Positions 48,310-61,531 of a stretch of DNA of 64,000 nucleotides are shown piece after piece (the stretch's first letter is position 1; each line of letters opens with the position of its first letter). The DNA lies in contig CM048852.1 in the NCBI GenBank assembly GCA_026545225.1, positions 58,535,146-58,599,145 of the forward strand, in the 5' to 3' direction. This DNA comes from Cornus controversa. Lineage: Eukaryota; Streptophyta; Magnoliopsida; Cornales; Cornaceae. Made by a program: the position numbers and the translations under genes. Below the pieces are notes generated by a model. That model worked only from the letters and a program-made list of their open reading frames with translations. It did no database searches and was not told the DNA's origin.

Positions 48310-50565
48310 AACTGAAATTAGAGCCTCCGAATTGAATTCGGACGAACCCAGATCGAGAAAATCGAGTTTCAGTCAATATAACAAATCAGAATCTGGTTTT
48401 CTTGTGCTTTTGAAAACATCCAGAAATCAAAAATCTGGATTTCGATAAAAGTAGGACGGATGGTAAATGATCAAAACAAAGGTTAATTTTTTTCTTTTTT
48501 TATCAGTTTTGACCAAAAATTGCTGATGTGAATTCTGATAATCGACGAACAAATCGATTATGTCACAAACAAAACTCAAAGATATGACTGTAACAGATGA
48601 TCAGCAATCAATATCTTCTCGGTTTTAATAGAACGCTAAACCTTTACGGAAAATCTACAATATTTTGTAAACAAATTTATTTATTATTCTAGCAAAATTT
48701 AAAAAACCAATATCTGACAAATCCAAAGTGGGATTATCAAGTATATCCGAATTTTCCCGGAAAATCAATGAAAAATCTAGAGAAAGCTATACTATTATTG
48801 TGTGAAATTCGAGAAGAAAAAGAAACTATTAGAGATGTTTTCTCTGTCTAAAAGGAATACCGTGTATTGCGATAAGACGAGAAACTTTTTTGAGTTAGGA
48901 AAACAAGGGCAGATAATCAACACAAAGAACTGGTTTTCACACAAGTTTCAACTCCGAACGGTTTTCATAAACCCGGTTTTGAATATCAACATAGAGTTAA
49001 AATACTTTTGACTGAAAAAAAATAAAAGAATAGACTCTTTTGTCGAGTTAAATGCACAATATTTATATTACAAGATAGTTACTTCTACAATATCCATATC
49101 ACGAAAAAAATTATATGTTACATATTTATATTATAATAATTCTTTTTTACAGTATTTGATATTTGTGCAATTTTTATTGGATAAATTACTTTTACCTTTT
49201 TTAAAGTTTAACTTAATTATCCTGAAATTAAATTTTTTATAAAATTACTCTGACACCGTTGTTAAAGTAACAATCTGTTAAATAAAATCATATTTAATAT
49301 ACAATTACAAAAGTACTCTCAAGTTATAATATTTTTTTTTCAAAAATAATTTTTATTTTTAAATATTTGACTGAGATTAACATGTATATATTATTTTCAA
49401 CGGTTTAAGTTTTTATTTGCATAAAAAATACTGTATATGTAGTTTTTGTTTAGATTAGCAGGGATAATTTCACACTTCATCGTCAACAGAGAGAGGTGTA
49501 GTGGTTTCGTAAATTTTGTAGTGAATTTTTGGATTTAGACTTTGACGTGTTTGGTTAGGTAGAGAAAAGGTCAGAGAAGAAAAAACAACTGAGGAAGAAA
49601 GGAGAGAATTTCAATTACTAATGTGAAAGAGGACTTGGCTAGTCGGTCGTGTCTGTGACTCGGCGACCCGATTTTTTTATTTTTTTATTTGGCTGGCAAC
49701 AAAACACGCAGTCGTGAAGTGACGTCACTGTGAGGGTGAGGGAAGATTAAAAAGTTAGCCACTCATTTCTTGACATGTAAGAGAAGGACACAAAAGTGGC
49801 ATGTTCAAAAGTCCGAAATAATTACGACAGTACGAGTTAGACGCAGAACTAACTCAACCCTACCGTATAAAATTTTCAATTCTAATTTAACTTTAATCTT
49901 ATTTTGAACTTTAATTATTTAATTCTGACCCAATTTATCTTTAAATTTTTAAATTTGAATTAATATTTTAGATTAAAAATTCGGGTTAATTCGAATTATC
50001 TATTTCACCAATCTCCACATTAAAAATTTAAATTGATCTTTAATAAGTTTTAAATTAGATTACTCCTAAATACAAAAAAAAATTAAGAACATAATGTAAA
50101 CTTCTTAAAAATACCAAATAAATTTTTAGAAAATTAATTATCCAAAGTAGTAACATACAATAAATTAAGATTTAAATAAAGAAAGTTGAAAAGAAAAAAG
50201 TTATCATAATTTAAATATTATATATAATATATTTAAAATAAAAATTATTTACAAAAATAATATTACAATTCGAGTTCGGGTTGGACTTCGGTTGTTGGCA
50301 TCTCAACCCAAGTCCATCCCTAATTAAGTTTGGATTAAGATTTTTCAACTCAAACTCAACCCTAATTGTAAATATAATTGTCCAAACCGTGGGCTTGAGT
50401 TGGGTTCTAGTTGTCCAACCTAAGTTGCACTCCTAAAAATAATATCTTGAAAAAAAAAGTCAGATATAATATAATATATCCTTTTTAAAGAAAAATAATT
50501 TCTTACATCTTAAAACCTTGGTTCAACATCACAATTTGTTTTCAGTTCAAATACCACCGCTAATG

Positions 50566-50610
<45 letters not shown>

Positions 50611-52190
50611 ATTAAAAACAAATACTGTTATTTTGGTTGGTTGTGTTTAGAAGTCTAATCGAAAAAAAAAAAATTTGGTAAGAGGAAGGAAAATGGATGA
50701 AAAAATTTGGAAGAAGGGTGGACTTGACATTTTTTTAAGGTATATTGAAAGCGAAGAAAGGAATTAAATGATATTATTATTTTTTTTAAATACACTCAAA
50801 TATATAAATTACTATATTAAAATGAGAGTAAGGAGGTATTTTTAAATATTTATTTTTTCTTTTCTTTCATTTACTTTTGAATGGAAGTAAAAGTAAAATA
50901 GTGAGCATGAGACGATGTCTCATACCTCCCATCCTTCCTCTTCTTATTTGTTGTACCAAACAATCTTTTCTTTTCATTTTCTCCAAACAAACATAGTATT
51001 AGGTCATTTATGATCTATCATTGGAAAATATGAATTTGTCTCTTTCTATGTTTTTTAAATCTTGAAAATTAACACACAAGCACAACTTATACCCTACGAA
51101 AATTTGAATAATCAACGTTCCATTTTAAAAAGTCTAGGGAGTATCACTAAACTAGAACTCTCGGTAGTCTTTCAATAAAAAAAATAATTTCTTGAACAAG
51201 ATCCATTTTTAACTTAATTTTCAAAAAAATATTCATCATCATTTTTAGCTTTATCTTATATGAATGAGGTTCAATTTTTTCTTTAAAAATGACTAATATT
51301 TAATTAAATTTGAAAATTATTTTACATTTTTCAGTTCTTTGAAAATAAAAAATTATTCTAAAAAAACTGAACCGTATAGTTATAGACTTGAGTATGGCTT
51401 TCTATGTTTGAACTAAGTTTGATATTCTCAATCATATAAGTTTTATAAATTAATTTTTGATACAGGAAAAAACTAAAATGTTGCCCAACTTATGTTATTA
51501 TCGATCAAATAATTTTTTTTCTTTTCATATATAATTGATTATGCATCACTTTGGAGACAAACGTAAGATTGTGCACAGACGACCGTGTAAGAATCGAAAT
51601 TTTATAGTAAAGTTTATTTAAAAGAAGTGATCACTATATTATTTAACTTTTATCTTTTTATTTTTTCTTTGACAGATTTGAATTGACTAGCCCATGTAAT
51701 CTTATGTCAAATTAATTTGGTCTTAAATCTCATTATAATTGAATCATTTAAAATCAGTTATATGATAGTGGAAAGATATGACATGAATATTCTTTTAAAC
51801 AAATACAATTGACATGATTATTATTGATGAATATTGATTCATAGTAGGCCGTGAATTATTAACCCTATATTTTGATTATGCAAGTAAAACTCATTGCGGA
51901 AACAAACAAGTAACAATGTTTGAAGGTTCCACTTAGATCTTGTTTGGCAGAACTTTTATTTCGAGTTTTACACAAAAGAAAAAAGAAGTTAAATGAGAAA
52001 ATTGGTATCCACCAACGCTCTTTTTAGACTTTAAATTTCTTCAGCCTTACTAATTCAAATATTCTCCAAAATGACTTTTGAACTTGAAAAGTCGAAAGTT
52101 GTTTTTCAAAGGGAATCCAAACATGGCCTTATAATATTGTATCAGAATTGAAGCACCTATATCAATTTTCACTTTTGAAGCCCTTGACAT
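48310..52190. other. MED26 promoter side, then long AT-rich intergenic
   Basis: The first few hundred bases upstream of MED26 must hold its promoter. Further on there is a TA microsatellite (about 50570-50606) and much A/T-run sequence. No gene, RNA or bounded element is supported. Confidence 0.5.
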
Positions 52191-52191
52191 A

Positions 52192-53041
52192 GGATCTAAG
52201 AAGCATGAACACAGACACGAACACAACAGGGGACACGGGACACGGGTACGACACGAACACGGCGACACGACAAATTTCAAAAAAACAGGACACGAATACG
52301 GCGGAGATACTGCTATGAAATAGTATATTAATATATATTCAACAAGGTAACCAATATCCATAATACCATAAATCTAACAATAAAAAAAAGAATAAATTAC
52401 ACAAATACTTCAATTTATTATCAAACAATTAATGTATTTTCAAAAAGGATGTTCATTATATTTAAACTCACTACTAAAATCTTGCACATTACTCATTTTT
52501 CTAATAACAAACAAATAAATTTAAATACAAAAAACCAAATAAACCAACATGGCTTTATGTTAAATAAAGTTCTATTGGCCTCTTTTTTTTTTTTTTTTTT
52601 GTTTCTAAATTTATTATTTAGAAATTTTTAATTTTTAAAATTTTTTATTTTAGAAAATACTATATTTATAGAGAAAAGAGCATAATAGTCATATTAAATG
52701 GTATATATGTCATTATAGTTATATCAAGGGGTGAAGATGTCAACTTTTAGAAAATGAGGTGCTGAAATTTTCAATAAAAAAATAGTTCAAATGGGTCTTT
52801 TGTAACTTTAAAAAAATTCAGGAGATTTTTTGCACTTTTAAAAATTACAAAATGTATTCCGCTGTGTCCCCCGCGTATCCTATTTGTCTTTGCCGTGTCC
52901 TCGCATGTCTTAAAAAAAAAAAATTAAGACACTTCAAAAAAATATCCGACACGTATCTAAAGAGTGTCTAAATATTCAAAAAATTAAACGAGTATCTGAC
53001 CCGTCACCACACCTTTATACGATGCGTCTGTGCTTTCCTAG
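52192..53041. mobile_element. possible hAT-like element with ACACG subterminal repeats
   Basis: The left end TCTAAGAAGCATGAACACAG and right end (inverted TCTAGGAAAGCACAGACGC) are weak inverted repeats. The first and last about 150 bp are packed with GACACG/ACACGAAC words in opposite orientation (CGTGTCC on the right), as in hAT subterminal repeats. The middle is AT-rich. No transposase and no clear duplication of the target. Confidence 0.45.
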
Positions 53042-54420
53042 ACGACACAGCTGTACCTGTACAGCTAAGGTAGGTGGTGGTTCACGTTGGTGCTCAAGCT
53101 AAATAGCAGCATTAAAGAAAGAGTGAATCTTTCGTAATGAATGACTGAAGCTGTTGACTAGTTGTAGCACTATTTAGATACCAACTTTAACAATCGAACC
53201 TATTTTCAATGTCAAATATATGACAGTAAACAAAAGTGGCGCACGTCCCCTCTCTCTCTCTCTCTCTCTATCTTTCTTTCTCTATTTATATATATAAATA
53301 TACATATATATAGACGAATAATTATGTGTAGTGGCACAAAAACCATATAAGCGAAAGGATTGGTATTACTATTAATTCCCGATTGTTGAGGTGGGACACG
53401 CTGCAAACACCAGATGCCAAAACAATATTCGTTAGGTGTACACGTGGTTGTGTGAGTCACACGCATTAACAGCAGTGTTGCCGAATACATTAAATTTTCT
53501 AGCTTCACGTCTAAATTAAAGTCAAATGACAAAAATAAAATAAAATTGATGGATCAAATATAATTGGGGTTGTGTTATTTATTTAATTCGCTAATAATTA
53601 GTATTAACTGTTAATAATGAATAATACATTAGGAAAAAAATTAGAAAATTGAAGACAACAAAGAGGATTCTTGTCCTATATAAAAATCAATAATGATAGT
53701 GAAAATTGAGTTCACGCTAAATCCATTTTGAAGCTTAAACTATTGAATCCAAGAATAATCGGATTGCCAAAGTAAATTAATTTACAATTTGAAATCAAGA
53801 AGAAGAAGAAAAAGCTAAGCTCCTCATTTTAATGGGAGGATTAAAAAGTTTTCATATTTAATAAACCAAAAAGTGTCCTTACTACTTGGGCGATATATAT
53901 ATATATATATATATATATGTTGAAGGACAAGAAATATATAGGCCAAACCAACTTGTATTGCAATACTCAATTGTTTTTCATGGCGGCTGATGGTGGTGGA
54001 GATCACATACTAGTGGTGGTTAGTGGTTTGGGCTGGTAGAGGTTGCATCTGATGAAACGAGATCCACATTTTTGCAACTCGTTTTGGATTGGAAACAAAC
54101 AAAACAAAACAGTGGCAGGACTAGTCAATTGTCAATTTGGGGTTGTTTGCGCTCATTCTCAACGTGGGACTCTCTGCCCTTCTCAAGTTGGACCTACACC
54201 TATCTATAATCTATATAATAATTCCCTCAGGCTCAACCCACATCATGATATGTGAAGTTCCCATAATATCCCCAAGCTGGCTCTTGTACACTAGTACCAT
54301 TTATATTTTCGTTGCAAAAGAAAAAACTAACCACTTCCAAGTAATCTGGCAAGTATAACATAATTGTTCTTCTAAACAAGGACAAAACATAGATCAGAAT
54401 CCTCTTAAAATTAACCAAAC

Positions 54421-54453
<33 letters not shown>

Positions 54454-54759
54454 CTTAATTGCCTGAACAAAGAAACCAATAGAAACCAATTTAACGAAGG
54501 AAAATACTCCAACGTAAAAAGAGGAAATCTTTTGATCTCATTTTTTCCATTTTTTTTTCTTTTTGTAACACATGTAAAGAAATGGTTCCAACATTCAAAA
54601 AGATATCCTATCTAATACATATACTACATATTTGTATTGATGGGTCGATGCACATGTACATACATACCACAGCAAAAAACTACAGAATGCATACATACAT
54701 GTATGAGCAAATGTAACATGCATGCATACACATGTACATGATGTAAAAGTCAGAATAAC
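53042..54759. other. 3' flank of the SNF2 gene, intergenic
   Basis: Contains CT (about 53250-53268) and TA (about 53893-53919 and 54427-54452) microsatellites. No gene is supported. Confidence 0.5.
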
Positions 54760-57700
54760 TCACAAGGACATGAGGGTACGGAGATCATCTATGCTAATCT
54801 CCCTCCGATCTTTTGGGCCCCTTCTACCAAAAGCCTCCCTTGCCAGTTTCTTCTTTTTGTCCTGCAGTTCCAATATCCGCTCTTCAATGCTATTTCGAGC
54901 AATCATCCTCACAATCTTCACGTCCTCTTTCTGTCCAATCCGGTGGACACGATCCATAGCCTGTTCCTCAACTGCTGGATTCCACCATGGCTCCAACAAG
55001 TAGACCCTAGAAGCAGCTGTAAGATTTATGCCAGCACCTGCAGCTTTCAGACTTGCAAGCAAAATTGTAGGCCCTTCTGGTGCTGCCACTCCAAATTCTT
55101 CAATTACTCTAGCTCTTCTTTTCGCATTCATGGACCCATCTAAGCGCAAGATCTTAAAACCAGCAGCCGTTAGGGGCTCTTCAAGTAAAAGCAACATTTT
55201 TCTGAACTGTGAGAATATAACTGATTTTGTAGTTGGGTTTTGATCCCTTGAAGCTGAGAGGAGTTTCAGGAGGGCCAAAACTTTCGATGCTGTCTTAGAA
55301 GAGAAAACTCCAGTGTTGTCTGTGTCAGAAGATTCTGGTGGGGACGAAAAGAGGTCAGATTCTGACAATGGATGGCGACACAGTGGACAGCAGGGTTTCA
55401 TGCGCTTTAAGGTCTTTAAAATGCAGGATCGGCAAAAGATGTGAGCACAACATGTAATAACAATATCAGTCGGCGGAGATATGCAAATTGGACAGTCAAA
55501 ATCTTCCCCATCTTGTACCACTGAAACCATCTTTTTCAGTAATTCTGGATTGTTGGATACATCTGATTGTATTCAATTTATAGATTATAAGTACTCATCA
55601 CAATTAGATTACATCTAAAGACTTGAAAGAAATTAAATAAAAAATAGAGTACAAAATGAGTACGAACACTAAACACACTACTCAATATAAACATAATTTT
55701 GAATAAGTATCCAAAGTTGAATGGGGAGCTTCATTTCAATTGTGGGGGAAAATAATGCCCGAGATAAAAGATAACAGGGTCAAGGTAACAATAAAAGGAA
55801 AAAGAAAAAAAAAATGAACTGTGGCCATGTGTGCAATTAGGAAACTTTATACATATATTTCAGTTTATCATTGAAGTTAGATACTTATCCATATTTTCTT
55901 GCATAGTTGCATATATATCAAGAAGCAATGGGAAGATCTACGAACTCAATTCCTGGGCTAGGTGGAAGAGGAGGGAGGGCGGGGGAGAGAGAGTCAAATA
56001 AACCAAGTTAGGTGTTCGAAAGAGAGACATCCCAGACTCCTCAAGGTCAAACCTTTACTAGGAGTTATTCTAAATTTGAGACCAAGTCTCGGAAGTGAAT
56101 TCAGGGTATTCTTAAGGCTCTTTTGATAAAGCAGAGAGGAATGGTTGGATTTCTATGTCCTCTCTTAAATGCATGTTGGAATCCTATTTATAGTCCAAGG
56201 ATGATAGTGTGGAAATGTTCATGCTAATGTGGAGTATGGACAGATCATGATACATGCCCTTACCGCAGGTCAATGATACAACTCAACATGTAATGAGGTT
56301 GTCTAATTAAGAAGTACTAGGTACAATGCAACAACTAAGGGAGTAGCCATTACAGATAGCATGGAAATTTCTATGCACTAAAGTGGCGTTCAATGCAATA
56401 AGATGGCGCCAAATAGCCAGCACCCCTAGAAAGTCTTTCAGTGGTCCAGTATGGTATGTCATGTAATAATGTGCATGTCATTTGGGTGTGATAGTGTTCT
56501 CACTCTTCAAGCCAGTTCAATATATGTGCAAGCCTCAAAGTGAGCATAACTCAACATAACTTAACTTCAGCCACCAAGACATGTAATCCAAGAATTCCAG
56601 AGGACTATCCTTTGTAACTCGTAAGTCGGCTATGATGACTAGCCAATCACCAAACCTGTAGAAGCTTCCTAAGTCCCACTCCAACTCAACCCATGCATGC
56701 CGTGAGGTTACCTCGACAAACCCTTAACTTCAGCCACCAAGTCAAGTAGTTGCAAGGATTCCATAGGACTATCGTTTGCAAGCAGGTCATGAAGATTAGC
56801 CCTGCACTCTACTAATAGACGTTTACTGAGTCCTAATCCAGGTCAGCCCGTGAACGAGATGCATTGGGTGTTTTTGTTCTCAGATGATGCTAACCAATAA
56901 AGAAGTCGTCACGATAGTCTTCAACAAGACTAATCTATGGTGAGGATGTCCTTGAGGTAATTTTCAAGTCTTCAATGAGACTTATCCTTGGAGAGAAAAT
57001 CCTCTCTATGATCTTCAAAGGTGCCTATAAAGAAGGTAGCGAAGAGAGGTCTTTGAAATGCATATGCTGAAATGATATTTATCAATAGAGAAGAAGCCCT
57101 CGCAAATAAGTGTATGTTCAAAAGCATAGGGCCAATTGGAGATTACAAGTCTTATAGAGAAGGTTCCAGGTGCATATGGCTTGAAGATGGTTCTTCCTAG
57201 AACACGTCATAAAGTCGGATTTGCCTTGAATGAATAATCTCAAAGCCAATCAAATGAGATATTTAAGAATATTCATGCCTAAATGATTATTAGGCAAAAT
57301 TTATAATCAAATATTAGTAAGTTCGAAATGAATCGAAAATAACAATAGTGAAATATACAAAAATGCTCACAGCTCACAAGGCGTCAAGGTAACCCCCTTC
57401 CTCTATGATAACTTCACCTCCACTCCATGCCTAGGCACACAAAATGGTTGATGATGCAAAAGTACTGCCATGGAGGTGGCGTACGTTGATCACGAGTGTC
57501 AAAGTAAGATGTACATGTAGCATAGTCAAGCACCAACAACTTATTGTAAGCTCAACATCTTGAAAGAACACAAAGATTGAAAGCAAATAATAAAATCCAT
57601 CGGTACTCTACGCTAATTATTTAGTGCCTGTTTGGGGGAGCTTCCTGCGGGATTGAAACAGACTTCCAAGCCCAAGAAGTCATTTCCAAAAAAAACGTTA

Positions 57701-60166
57701 GTGTTTGATGAAATAAGGAAAATGGACTTCTAATGAAAGTCAAAGTCCTAAAAAGTCCATTCAAAGGAAGCTAGGGAAACTTGCTTTTGAAAGGAAGCTA
57801 GAATTATTTTAAGTAACAAATTTTATAGACAATTTTGCCCCCTTTTGTTTCGTGAAACTTGCCTACTGAGAGTAATTATTAAGGATAAATTTGTCAAGTT
57901 AAAACTATGTTAATTGTGGAAGGAATTTCAAAAAATGCATCGACCAAACAACTTTTTTCCTTTAAATTCCTTTTATTAAAGGCATTCTTCAAAGGCCTTT
58001 TAAATGGAAGGAATTTTAGAATCAGGAAGCTCCTCCAAACAGGGCCTCAATCTTTTGATTTGGAAGCATGATTGTTATAATATTTCTTACCATTCAAAAA
58101 AATATTTGTAGGAGACTAGTGCCTGGCTTGGTTACCTAACTGTGAAATTCTCTAAGAAACACATCTCTAAAAAAAAATGGAAAAAAAAAAGAGGAACACA
58201 TTTTTGGAAAGAGAACCAAACAGATCCTAATTTTTTTTTCTCTCCTTTCTACATTTCCTAACTTTTTCTCTTGCAAGGCACATTATATCCTGCTTTTAGG
58301 TGCATAAGTAATGATGGACAGCACTTCAAACTTCGAATAACATTCTTTAGGGTTGCAAATATGGAGAGAGAGGCTATGAAGCTTGTAGGGTTTGGTTTTC
58401 CAGAGAGAGAATTGAATTGCCTTCATTTTAGAAGTATTCAAGAATTTCAGAGATGTGGCAGCTGGAAACTCTGAATAGCAAGAGCTTAGTGCTAAATTGA
58501 AGAACAAAAACAGAAGGGATTGGGTTGACTAAGATTAGGAAGCATAATCGGTATGAAATAGGGATTATTCCAGGGCTGTAAAGAATCCCCATGAAAAGTA
58601 AACGAGGCTTTAGTTTCTGTGTTCGTGTTACTAAGGTTATAACATTTTATAGTGAGAAGTCTAGGAATCTCCTCACCAAAAAAAACAAATCTAGAAATCT
58701 CACCTTTTAATAGTCTAGGAATCTCACCTAGGTTCCCTTAGGATTCACCCCTTAAGGCTAGATTGTATCACAAACTACCAATATTCTCATAAATTGAATG
58801 TGCATGGACATATAGGAAAAAAGGAAAGTAGAAACTTACAAGACTAAAAATCCAATAAAATCGAAAAATTACAAATTTTATATGTAAAAGAAAATTTCTA
58901 CATCTATTAGAGACAAAACACGATAGCACAATATGACCAAAATACAAACCCATGCACCAATACCATAGCCAATATCCACTAAAGCTAGAAATAACCGAAA
59001 TATCCACCTCCTAAAACATTATATAAAATACAATCAAAAGTGACCAGCAGTTTACTAACGTAGAGCAAACATCAATTATAACCCAACTTACATACTACCT
59101 TCTTGGGGAAAACATAATTATGACCCAACATATTACCATAAAGACTTTCCTGAGGACCAGAGATGACTTCTTAATTGTCATGCAGCCCACAACTTCTATT
59201 TTAGGCTTCCAAACCTATCATATTTGTTTAGCCACTCAATAAATATGGCATCACAATCTCTTGAAAAAAAAAGGTAAATAAAGACAAAAAATAAAAAAAG
59301 TATAGATCTAAACATGAGCATATAAACAACCTTTTGGGTTTGCCTCGTTTGAGGATGGTGGTATGCGTTATATTTTATTCACACTGTCTCAATAATAAGT
59401 TAAATACGAAAAACTTTATGGTATAAGAGGAGAGAGATTTGACTAATACGAGAACAAGAGAAATAACCTCCTCGTTAAGAAGAATGAGTCAAATCAGCTA
59501 AAATCCTATATCTTGAGAAATATTATACATGTAAGGATTGTACGGTATTGAGAACAAAGATGCAAGATATATAGTGGGATGCTGTTATCACACAAGTTAA
59601 AATAAGCGATAATATATGAAATTCTCATTGAATTGATACTGAGCCAAATTTTTAGTTCTATGGTAATTCAGATGATATGAGAGAGAGAGAAAGAACTAAA
59701 AGATACTATTAGATGAGACCTCTCTAAGAATATTTATTAAAATGAATAAATTTAAAATGAAAAATGAAGACAAAACCCATAAACTACCTTCAATATTGGT
59801 AGGTGGAAGCAGTGATCTGATATCTGCTGGGCACAAGGCTAAATCTGTACAAATCTGGCGAAGTCGTAAAATTATGCTAAGTACAGTTGAATAATTGCTC
59901 ATTACTCTATCAGCATAGATGTAATCACGAACAACACTCCTGGCCTCTCCTTCCATCTGATCATATAGCTCTCGTTCTTCCACAGAAAGGTCCACAAAAC
60001 AAGTCTCAATAGTTTTATTTGGCAACCCTATTACACCCTTGTCCTTTGTTCTCCTCAAAGAAATAGTTGCCATAAGAACCTGAAACAATACAAGCAGAAT
60101 GACTAACAAACTGTATTATATCAACAAAGAACTGCAGAATGAAGGTTGTATACACACATATATATT

Positions 60167-60208
<42 letters not shown>

Positions 60209-61468
60209 TAAAATACGGGACCAATTGACATTAATTATTCATCTCCAGAATTTCTGTTCCGCATTACAAATTTACAACATGAAGGTGATAAGTTTGTATA
60301 TTCCACCAAAGACGCTTTTAAAGCCTTCAACTACTCTCTGATAACCTTAATAAGCATCATTGCAATCCTCAATCCCGTTAAGAATATTAATCAGATTATC
60401 TTTTTGTTGCTAATATAATACTCTAATCAGACTATGTTTTCTCATTGCCTCTAATATGTGACTCCGTCCTCAACTTCTTATCCACAATGCAAGTTTTTCC
60501 AGACAAAGAATCCCTGTAATATACTTAATGATGCAAACAACAGAAGTTCTTTCATTTCTTAATATCCAACTATGACAAATCCTTTCATCCATAGAGTCAG
60601 CTTGAAAGAAATAGATTGAATAGCCATGAAAAGTAGCAAGCAGAGCGATAAATCTGTAATACAGGTGTTTTTCCTGCTGTTTCCAGTACCAGTACAGTGT
60701 TGAAATTTTGAAACGAAGTAAAGATACTTTTCAACTGTACACAATCTGAAATTTCAACAGAAAGCGTCAAGGGGCCTACAGAACTCAAATCGACACAACA
60801 CTGCAGCAGCTCAGGAACTCAAATCGACACCTCCATGCAGTTTCTCGTGAAGTATTGATATAAAATTAAAATAGAATTAAGAAAATATATTGCTTAAATT
60901 TCAAAAGCAAAGTTATTAATATAAAAAAGATGATGAAAGACATGATCAAAACAAGCCAAGATGAGAAAAACAAAGAGTCTGCCCTTGCATAGTGTGTGTG
61001 TGAGAGAGAGATAGAGAGAGAAAGAGAGAGAGGAGGAGGGGGGAATACATGTACACACTGTCCGATATGGTCCAAAAAATCAAGACATTACATATGCATA
61101 AATTTGTAAACCTTGTTACCATTTGCATGTTACAGAGAGAAAAGGATATAGTTGTAGAAGTTGTCTAGCAGACAGGTTTATAAAACTATTACATGTAAAG
61201 GAGTTTATAGTATACAAAAAGTAACAAAAATAACAATGGTTCTAGATTGACATTATTATAAATTGTATGATATTTAAGTTAAAGTCCTAAGGCCTTGTAT
61301 TTCATTCAACAACTTGAGGAGCCCTATTCATATAAGAGACCTCTAAAAGGGCTCAAATGAATGATCTGGCTGATCAGCCTAAAGAAGTAGAAGGAAGAGA
61401 GGAGGAAAAGCTCAGCAGTCAATGAAGAGACATTGTAAGTGTATCTCTACAGGCACCTCGTACAACAA

Positions 61469-61531
<63 letters not shown>

